Source of the DNA: an uncultured Bacteroidales bacterium
Lineage (GTDB): Bacteria > Bacteroidota > Bacteroidia > Bacteroidales > Paludibacteraceae
DNA length: 32,874 nucleotides
Reading direction: 5' to 3'
Assembly: GCA_946186735.1 (NCBI GenBank)
Contig: CAMHOK010000008.1
Location: forward strand, 1-32,874
Every line of letters starts with the position of its first letter. Within the stretch, counting starts at the first letter, position 1. A program made the translations under genes and the position numbers. Shown here piece after piece: positions 27,140 to 32,874 of the stretch. The notes beneath the pieces are model-generated. The model saw only the letters and a list, made by a program, of their open reading frames with translations. It searched no databases and was not told the DNA's origin.

Positions 27140-28735
27140 TTATGGGATGATAAGTTTATGTTTCTGTGCTTTACCGTCGGCATAGACGGCGAAGATATAT
27201 AGTCCTTGTGTGAGGTCGATGTCGGGTGTGTAAGCGTTGTTGGTTATCTGTCCTTGCAGGAGGAGGTGTCCGTCGATGGTGTAGATGACGAAGTGTCCGC
27301 CTTCGGCATTGATGATGAGCGGGTTGCTACCGTTGATGAGCACTTCGAAGTTGTTGGTATGCGGTGGTGTCAGTTCGGTCTTGGCGCTGAGTCGGAGTCC
27401 GACGAGCACGGGGTCGTGGTCGGAGCAGCGGAACATGCTCAGGTCTGTTGACTTGTCGTAGGTGAAGCGGTCATGTTCGTCGGAGTTGATATGCCATGCA
27501 GCCATGCCTGTTATCTGTGGCAGCAGAGTGGCGTTGGCAAGAGCATGGTCGAGATAGCCGGCTTGGTCGTGATAGACATACGAGTAAGACGAGTCGGCGT
27601 GGAAGAAACGGTGCAGGTCGGTCATACCGCCATCGGTGAGCGTGCGGATAGGATCTTCTTTGGCGTAGGCGTTCAGGTCGCCCATGATGAGCAGGTCGTC
27701 ATCTTCGTAATAGGTCTTGTTGAGGTTGTATTGTGCGAGCACCGACTGTGCCTCCAGCGTACGGGTATAGTTGAAAGTGCCCTGTCCGTCTCCTTGGTCA
27801 GCATTGAGTCCGGAGGCGGTGCCTGACTTAGCTTTGAAATGGTTGAGCGAGAAGATGAAGCTCTCGCCGCTCTGTTTATGTCTGAAGGCCTGCATCATCT
27901 TCCGGTGTGAGACCTGTGTATCGTTCTTGCGCAGGTTGTTGACGGGCTCTACCGTCTCTTGGCAATAGACATAGCCCGACTTGGTATAGCTGCCTGATGA
28001 CGAGCCGTTGTCGTTGATGAAAGAGTAGGTGCGTCCGGTGGCTTGCGTGAGTGCGTTGGCAAGTTTTCTGAGGGCTTGCTGACCTTGCTCTATCTCCACA
28101 AAGCCGAAGATGTCGGCAGCGATGAGGCTTAAGGCCTGCATTATCTTAGTGTGCTGCTTGTCTGACTCGGTGCTGTTGTCGGGTCCGTAGCCGGTGCCGA
28201 GGTTCTCCACTAAGTAATACTCGAGGTTGAAGGCGCAGACGAGCAGGTTGTGCTTAGCCTTTTGGTCCACCGAGGGTATGCCGGCGAGCATGTCGTTGCG
28301 TGTGTTACCCACGAACAGAGGCTCATCCACGGCCTTAAGTTGCGCTGAGGACTCCACTCGTGCCTTGAGATTGACAATCGTCTCACCCATGCGGTGGTAG
28401 CCGTTGACACCATTGAGGGTAAGCTCTGAGCGAGAGTTGTGGTCTCTGAGATAGTCATACTCGTCGCTTAAAGGAAGAGCTTGATTGGTAGGGGCAAAGA
28501 TGCGCTGAGGCGAGATGGTGAGGCGCGAGGAGGTGTAGTAATAGTTGTTGCACACCACCATAGGTGTGCTGAAAACGACGGTCTGACCTACATACTTGCT
28601 CAGCTCGGCAGTGGTCCATGTGGCAGGATCGTCGATAGTGATAACGGTCTGAGCGCTCGAAAAAACACACAGCATCAGACAGAGTGCAAGCACCAAAGGT
28701 CTCGTCTTCTTAGCCATATTACTCATCTTAATCAT
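27140..28735 (-). CDS. Exported endonuclease/exonuclease/phosphatase-family nuclease with T9SS-like C-terminal domain
   Basis: Signal peptide; VCAFNLEYYLVENLG, FSLNHFKAKSG, LLIMGDLNAYAKEDPI, SDHDPVLVGL. C-terminus FVIYTIDGHLLLQGQITNN...LTQGLYIFAVYADGKAQKHKLIIP. True start may be 28735, 28726 or 28717. Confidence 0.88.
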   Translation of the reverse strand: MIKMSNMAKKTRPLVLALCLMLCVFSSAQTVITIDDPATWTTAELSKYVGQTVVFSTPMVVCNNYYYTSSRLTISPQRIFAPTNQALPLSDEYDYLRDHNSRSELTLNGVNGYHRMGETIVNLKARVESSAQLKAVDEPLFVGNTRNDMLAGIPSVDQKAKHNLLVCAFNLEYYLVENLGTGYGPDNSTESDKQHTKIMQALSLIAADIFGFVEIEQGQQALRKLANALTQATGRTYSFINDNGSSSGSYTKSGYVYCQETVEPVNNLRKNDTQVSHRKMMQAFRHKQSGESFIFSLNHFKAKSGTASGLNADQGDGQGTFNYTRTLEAQSVLAQYNLNKTYYEDDDLLIMGDLNAYAKEDPIRTLTDGGMTDLHRFFHADSSYSYVYHDQAGYLDHALANATLLPQITGMAAWHINSDEHDRFTYDKSTDLSMFRCSDHDPVLVGLRLSAKTELTPPHTNNFEVLINGSNPLIINAEGGHFVIYTIDGHLLLQGQITNNAYTPDIDLTQGLYIFAVYADGKAQKHKLIIP

Positions 28736-28743
28736 ATTATCGG

Positions 28744-28775
28744 CAAAGGTACTTCTTTTTTTTCAAACATGCAAA
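28744..28775 (-). promoter_or_regulatory. Promoter for the nuclease-ligA operon (TTTG-N20-TACCTTTG on minus strand)
   Basis: CAAAGGTA at 28744-28751 and CAAA at 28772-28775 on the plus strand. Confidence 0.6.
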
Positions 28776-28815
28776 TATGTTTTTTTTCTCTTTCGTTAGA
28801 TTTGCTTGGAGCGGC

Positions 28816-28847
28816 TTTGGTTGTTTCGCAGATTATTCTTATCTTTG
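28816..28847 (+). promoter_or_regulatory. Promoter (TTTG-N20-TATCTTTG)
   Basis: TTTG at 28816-28819 and TATCTTTG at 28840-28847, 36 nt before ATG 28884. Confidence 0.65.
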
Positions 28848-28883
28848 CATGTCGATAAACAAACCTTCTATACCCCCTGAGCT

Positions 28884-29198
28884 ATGGATATTGATTGGAT
28901 GAAACTATGGTTGAAGATACGGCAATATGTGCTCAATAAGTATGTGTTGACTTGTCTTGTTTTTGCTGTTGTGCTTGCTTTCTGTGGTGAGCATAGTCTG
29001 GTAGAGCGCAAGAAGCGTTCGCGTCAGATCACGGAGTTGGAAGAAGAGATACGCGTGTATGATGGCAAGCTCAAGGATACGCGTTCGCAGATAGAGGAGT
29101 TGAAGTCGGGCTCCGGACAGGTGGAGCGTTATGCGCGCGAGCAGTATATGATGCATGCCGATGATGAGGATGTGTATATAGTGAAGGAAGAGGACTGA
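28884..29198 (+). CDS. FtsB/DivIC-like septum formation initiator
   Basis: Short protein with a single TM followed by a coiled coil (RKKRSRQITELEEEIRVYDGKLKDTRSQIEELKSG..VERYAREQYMMHADDEDVYIV). Confidence 0.85.
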   Translation: MDIDWMKLWLKIRQYVLNKYVLTCLVFAVVLAFCGEHSLVERKKRSRQITELEEEIRVYDGKLKDTRSQIEELKSGSGQVERYAREQYMMHADDEDVYIVKEED

Positions 29199-29207
29199 GT
29201 TGGTGGA

Positions 29208-29549
29208 ATGTTGAAGACAAAGAAAGCTATTATGGAAAAGACTTTTAAGATACTCACTTACCTCTATGGAGTGCTGTTGTTGGCGGGTGCTCTGCTTTTC
29301 TTTTTCGTGCCTGAGGCAGGCAAGTGGTTGTTCGCGTCGGGTGCGGTGGTGTGCATAGTGGTGTCTTTCGCTCAGGCTATCGTCAACCGTACGAGCGAGT
29401 TGGCTCAGTCGCGGCGTCAGCGCCTCTTCTTCATAGCCTCGCTCTTCCTCGGGGTGGCTGCATGGTTCATGTTCATCGGCTCAACCAACTGGGTGGTGTT
29501 CGCTCTGGTATGGGTGGTAGTGGTCATCTACTTGTCGTTCAGGAGTTAA
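29208..29549 (+). CDS. Small multi-TM membrane protein, unknown function (start may be 29232)
   Basis: About four hydrophobic segments, sits between the DivIC-like gene and ruvC. Confidence 0.7.
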   Translation: MLKTKKAIMEKTFKILTYLYGVLLLAGALLFFFVPEAGKWLFASGAVVCIVVSFAQAIVNRTSELAQSRRQRLFFIASLFLGVAAWFMFIGSTNWVVFALVWVVVVIYLSFRS

Positions 29550-29564
29550 ACGCCTGACTAATCG

Positions 29565-30143
29565 TTGTCAGTCTTGGATCTGAGAAAAGAACATACTATC
29601 TTAGGTATCGACCCGGGAACCAACTACATGGGTTTTGCGGTGCTGCATACGGAGGGGAGTTGTGTCTCGCTCGTCGATTATGGCGTGCTTGATATGCATA
29701 AGTTAGAGCAGCACTACGAGAAGCTTCAGAAGATCTTCTTCTATGTGGTTGACCTTATCGAGCATTATGAGCCCACTATCTTGAGTATAGAGACGCAGTT
29801 CGTTGATAAGAACGTGCAGACCATGCTTCGTTTAGCTCATGGCCAGGGTGTGGCTATAGCAGCGGCATTGTCCAAAGACCTGCCTATAGCCGAGTACTCA
29901 CCGATGAAGATCAAGATGTCGATCACGGGTAATGGTCATGCCTCTAAGGAACAGGTGGCGGGTATGCTCCAGCGTATCTTCCGTCTCACAGACGAGCAGA
30001 TGCCCAAGAAGCTGGACGCCACCGACGCTATGGCTATCGCCTATTGCCATTTTTTGCAACTATCGTCGCCTATCTCTTCCGGCAGCTCGTATAAAGGGTG
30101 GGCCGACTTCGTCAAACGCAACCCGGGGAAAGTGAGAGGGTGA
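29565..30143 (+). CDS. ruvC: Holliday junction resolvase RuvC
   Basis: ILGIDPGTNYMGFAVL, SIETQFVDKNVQTMLRLAHGQGVAIAAA, KLDATDAMAIAYCH. TTG start. Confidence 0.95.
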   Translation: MSVLDLRKEHTILGIDPGTNYMGFAVLHTEGSCVSLVDYGVLDMHKLEQHYEKLQKIFFYVVDLIEHYEPTILSIETQFVDKNVQTMLRLAHGQGVAIAAALSKDLPIAEYSPMKIKMSITGNGHASKEQVAGMLQRIFRLTDEQMPKKLDATDAMAIAYCHFLQLSSPISSGSSYKGWADFVKRNPGKVRG

Positions 30144-30199
30144 GACCACAGTGGTGCAACCGCTAAAGGGTACGGTCAAAGCAAAAAAAAACGTTTTTC

Positions 30200-30231
30200 T
30201 TTGCGTATTCAAAAAACTTAGCGTAAATTTG
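30200..30231 (+). promoter_or_regulatory. Promoter (TTTG-N20-TAAATTTG)
   Basis: TTTG at 30200-30203 and TAAATTTG at 30224-30231, upstream of the ferredoxin gene. Confidence 0.6.
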
Positions 30232-30241
30232 CAGTCCGAAA

Positions 30242-30295
30242 GAGAAAGAGGGGGTTAGAGAAAGAGGGGGTTAGAGAAAGAGGAAGAGGGGGTTA
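30242..30295 (+). repeat. Purine-rich direct repeats in the ferredoxin leader (GAGAAAGAGGGGGTTA)
   Basis: Copies at 30242-30257 and 30258-30273, and an expanded copy GAGAAAGAGGAAGAGGGGGTTA at 30274-30295. Confidence 0.9.
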
Positions 30296-30357
30296 GAACA
30301 GTGAGGCACGGAAAGAAGTACAACTTATAACACAATATCAATCAAAACAAAACTACT

Positions 30358-30522
30358 ATGGCTTACGTAATTTCAGACGATTGTATCGCTTGTGGTACTT
30401 GCATTGACGAGTGCCCGATGGGAGCTATCTCCGAAGGCGAGAAGTATTCTATTGACCCCGATCTGTGCACCGAGTGTGGCACATGTGCTGATGTCTGCCC
30501 TAACTCAGCTATCAGCAAATAA
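30358..30522 (+). CDS. 2[4Fe-4S] ferredoxin, 54 aa
   Basis: MAYVISDDCIACGTCIDECPMGAISEGEKYSIDPDLCTECGTCADVCPNSAISK, two CxxCxxCxxxCP motifs. Absent from the ORF track, which lists nothing under 60 aa. Confidence 0.95.
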   Translation: MAYVISDDCIACGTCIDECPMGAISEGEKYSIDPDLCTECGTCADVCPNSAISK

Positions 30523-30546
30523 GGCTTGTTGTCAGTAGATTACCAA

Positions 30547-30579
30547 AACAGGAGCATGATGTCATGCTCCTGTTCTTTT
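30547..30579 (+). terminator. Rho-independent terminator after ferredoxin
   Basis: AACAGGAGCATGA-TG-TCATGCTCCTGTT followed by CTTTT. Confidence 0.88.
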
Positions 30580-30589
30580 GTACACGGAT

Positions 30590-31015
30590 GGCTTCTATGT
30601 ACGGAACACTTTTTCTACACGGATACTTTTTTTACGAACACGGATGTTCACGGAGGTACACGGAAACTCTTTTTCTGTACGAATCACACGAATCTGACGA
30701 ATGTTTTTTTACGAACACGGATTGACACGGAGGTTTCACGGAAGGTTAGCGGCTTCGTTCATTGCGTTCGGATACTATCCGAACAATATTTTTCCTGTAC
30801 GAATCTCACGAATCTCACGAATGTTATGTACGGAACTTATGGAACTCACGGAAGGCTTTTTCTACACGGAAAATTTTTTGAACGAACACGGACTTACACG
30901 GAGGTTCACGGAAACCAATATGCAACGTTCGTTGCGTTCGGATACTATCCGAACAATATTTTTCCTGTACGAATTTCACGAATCTCACTAATCTCAGAAA
31001 TCTCAGGAATAACTC
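30590..31015. repeat. Repeat island C: quasi-periodic CACGGA / CACGAAT word array with two copies of a 19-bp palindrome
   Basis: Repeated acacgga, cacggaggt and cacgaatct words. GTTCGGATA-C-TATCCGAAC at 30766-30784 and 30936-30954, inside identical ~43-bp blocks 170 bp apart. Confidence 0.9.
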
Positions 31016-31029
31016 TTGTGAGACGACTG

Positions 31030-31208
31030 AGCCGCATGGTTTCCCCCTCCTTCCCTTGGAGGGAGGGGGTGAGGATATGGTAGGGATACGGTAGGAACGC
31101 CTTGATAACGATAGTTGGTTTTCTCTTAGGAGACGCATTTACATGCGTCTCTACACATTCCGGATTCAACTCTCCACCTTTCACTTTTCACTTTTCCCCT
31201 TTCACCTC
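31030..31208. repeat. Island C tail: C/G hairpin, partial GAGACGCAT palindrome and TTTCACTTTTC stretch shared with islands A and B
   Basis: CCCCCTCCTTCC-CTT-GGAGGGAGGGGG at 31043-31069. AGACGCAT-TTAC-ATGCGTCT at 31131-31150. Confidence 0.88.
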
Positions 31209-31210
31209 GT

Positions 31211-31879
31211 TTAGTCGCATAGGGAGAAGAGGTCTTCGCGTGGATTGACGAGCAAGACGGGCTTGAGAGAGCGCATGATAAGGCTCTGTTCTTGTGGTCC
31301 GAAGAGTATGTCATCGAGTCCGTATTCTCTTGAGGCTGTCCATACGATAAGGTCTGAGTGGAGCTCGCGTTGGCGGTCGGCGGTCTCTTTGTAGAGGTGG
31401 AAGCTGTCGCGCAGAGCGGTGAGGATTGTGGGCTCAATGTTCATTGAGCTCAGGTGTGTGGCTATCTTCTGAGAGTTGCGCATGGCTCGTGAACCATAGT
31501 CGTTGGCGGTGAGGATGAGCACCTCGGCGTTGGCATAGCGGGCTAAGTGTGCGGCTATCTGTGCCTTATAGACCTCCTCTTCGAGCATGCTCACGGGCAG
31601 GAGTATATGCTGAGGCGTTCGTAGGTCGGTCATCGACGAGGTGAGTATGAGATAGGGTATGCGCAGGTCTCGGCAGTCGAGGAGCACTCTTCTTATCTTA
31701 TGTTTGTTGTTTTGGCACGAGAAGATGAGCATGTCGATGTCGTTCTGCTCTGCATATTGCTCATCAGCGGTGGTGTCGGCTGGTAGGCACACGAGGTTCT
31801 TCTGCAGCAGCTTAGCTATGAGCTCGGCATACTCACGGTGAGCGTCGTTGTTAAGATGGCTAATGAATGCTATGTTCAT
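31211..31879 (-). CDS. Universal stress protein (UspA-like) family protein
   Basis: [26 protein letters not shown]...[35 protein letters not shown]. Start moved to MNIAF, overlapping the engB stop by 20 nt. Confidence 0.65.
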   Translation of the reverse strand: MNIAFISHLNNDAHREYAELIAKLLQKNLVCLPADTTADEQYAEQNDIDMLIFSCQNNKHKIRRVLLDCRDLRIPYLILTSSMTDLRTPQHILLPVSMLEEEVYKAQIAAHLARYANAEVLILTANDYGSRAMRNSQKIATHLSSMNIEPTILTALRDSFHLYKETADRQRELHSDLIVWTASREYGLDDILFGPQEQSLIMRSLKPVLLVNPREDLFSLCD

Positions 31880-32474
31880 GGAGCGAGAGGTTGATTTGGT
31901 CGATATAGTCAAGCACCTCTTCGCGTCCCATGCCGGTCTGAGAGGAGGTGATGAACGATGGCGGCAACTCTTCCCAGTCTTCTAAGAGACGCTGTTGGTA
32001 GCGGTCGATATTCTCTTTGAGTTGACTCTTGCTGAGCTTGTCGGCTTTGGTGAAGATAATGGCAAAAGGAATATCATTCTCCCCGAGCCATCGCATGAAC
32101 TCCAGATCGATGGTCTGCGGTTCGAGACGCGCATCGATGAGCACAAACAGTGAGGTGAGTTGTGCTCGGAGCAGACAATAACGCTCGATCATCTTGCGGA
32201 GCTTGTCGCGCTGTGTCTGTCCGGCTTTGGCAAAACCATAACCCGGCAAGTCAACCAAGTGCCACTCTTTGTTGATGATGAAATAGTTGATGAGCAGGGT
32301 CTTGCCGGGCTTCTGTGAGGTCTTGGCAAGTCCGTGATGTGAGCAGAGCATGTTGATAAGACTCGATTTGCCCACATTGCTCCTGCCTATGAAGGCATAT
32401 TCTGCTTGCTTGGAGGGAGGACATTGTGCCACATCCGGACAAGAGATGACGAAAGAGGAGTCGGTTAACTTCAT
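31860..32474 (-). CDS. engB: Ribosome biogenesis GTP-binding protein EngB/YsxC
   Basis: [51 protein letters not shown]. Confidence 0.95.
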   Translation of the reverse strand: MKLTDSSFVISCPDVAQCPPSKQAEYAFIGRSNVGKSSLINMLCSHHGLAKTSQKPGKTLLINYFIINKEWHLVDLPGYGFAKAGQTQRDKLRKMIERYCLLRAQLTSLFVLIDARLEPQTIDLEFMRWLGENDIPFAIIFTKADKLSKSQLKENIDRYQQRLLEDWEELPPSFITSSQTGMGREEVLDYIDQINLSLHEHSIH

Positions 32475-32521
32475 TTTTTTTCGAATTAGCAGAGTGAGTG
32501 AATTGTTTGATTTTGAGAGTG

Positions 32522-32552
32522 CAAAGGTAATAATAATTTCTCAGCTTTCAAA
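32522..32552 (-). promoter_or_regulatory. Promoter of engB (TTTG-N19-TACCTTTG on minus strand)
   Basis: CAAAGGTA at 32522-32529 and CAAA at 32549-32552. Confidence 0.65.
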
Positions 32553-32577
32553 AAAAATAAAAAAAGTTGCAAAAATA

Positions 32578-32609
32578 TTTGCGTGTTTCAGAGAAATGCA
32601 TTACCTTTG
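32578..32609 (+). promoter_or_regulatory. Promoter of tRNA-Val (TTTG-N20-TACCTTTG)
   Basis: TTTG at 32578-32581 and TACCTTTG at 32602-32609. Confidence 0.7.
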
Positions 32610-32629
32610 CACCCGCAAATGAGAAATGA

Positions 32630-32704
32630 GGGCGTTTAGCTCAGCTGGTTTAGAGCATCTGCCTTACAAGCAGAGGGTCTGCGGTTCGAATCCGTAAACG
32701 CCCA
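32630..32704 (+). tRNA. tRNA-Val (anticodon TAC)
   Basis: Acceptor GGGCGTT/AACGCCC, anticodon stem-loop TCTGC-CTTACAA-GCAGA, T-loop GGTTCGAATCC. CCA not encoded. Confidence 0.95.
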
Positions 32705-32709
32705 CAAGA

Positions 32710-32733
32710 GTCCCTCCACAGAGGGACTTTTTT
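32710..32733 (+). terminator. Rho-independent terminator
   Basis: GTCCCTC-CACA-GAGGGAC-TTTTTT. Confidence 0.92.
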
Positions 32734-32820
32734 ATTGAAAACGATTGAGACAAGTTCAGTTTGACAAACAACTTAGCTTATTTCTGACGAGCGGGAGTCT
32801 GATGTCTTTCGCGAGTAAGA

Positions 32821-32874
32821 GGAGAGATGGGTGAGTGGCTGAAACCAACAGTTTGCTAAACTGTCGTACTCGTA
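32821..32874 (+). tRNA. tRNA-Ser (anticodon GCT), truncated by window end
   Basis: GGAGAGATGGGTGAGTGGCTGAAACC, then anticodon stem-loop ACAGT-TTGCTAA-ACTGT, followed by the start of a long variable arm. Confidence 0.85.

Noticed and set aside
30526-31083. 185-aa plus-strand ORF downstream of ferredoxin
   Set aside because: It translates the quasi-periodic CACGGA/CACGAAT array (FTNTDVHGGTR, ISRISLIS) and starts inside the ferredoxin terminator region; a spurious ORF.

Overview
This 32.9 kb window looks like chromosomal DNA from a member of the Bacteroidales (Bacteroidetes). Supporting signs are TTTG-N19/20-TAnnTTTG promoters, type IX secretion (T9SS)-like C-terminal domains, BspA-type leucine-rich repeats and housekeeping genes of the expected families. 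About two thirds of the window (942-22638) is a same-strand run of six exported or surface proteins. They are a small Ser-rich bitopic membrane protein, a 1704-aa mosaic protein, a 782-aa modular T9SS-like cargo, a 1974-aa protein with about 10 divergent ~125-aa repeats, an outer-membrane beta-barrel protein with a duplicated SH3-like N-terminus and a P/E/Q-rich spacer, and a 1621-aa BspA/InlB-like repeat protein. The rest is mostly ordinary: an AspT/YidE-type transporter, a DUF6913-like protein, ligA, an exported nuclease, a FtsB/DivIC-like protein, ruvC, a 2[4Fe-4S] ferredoxin missed by the ORF track, a UspA-like protein, engB, tRNA-Val and a truncated tRNA-Ser. Three non-coding repeat islands (about 1-715, 6914-7210, 30590-31208) share interspersed families: a 16-bp tandem array, a GTAGAGACGC palindrome, C/G-rich hairpins and quasi-periodic word arrays built around a short hairpin. 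The best candidates for undescribed biology are the surface-protein cluster, especially the predicted SH3-spacer-barrel protein next to a giant repeat cargo, and the composite repeat islands. All calls come from reading the sequence; no database search was run.
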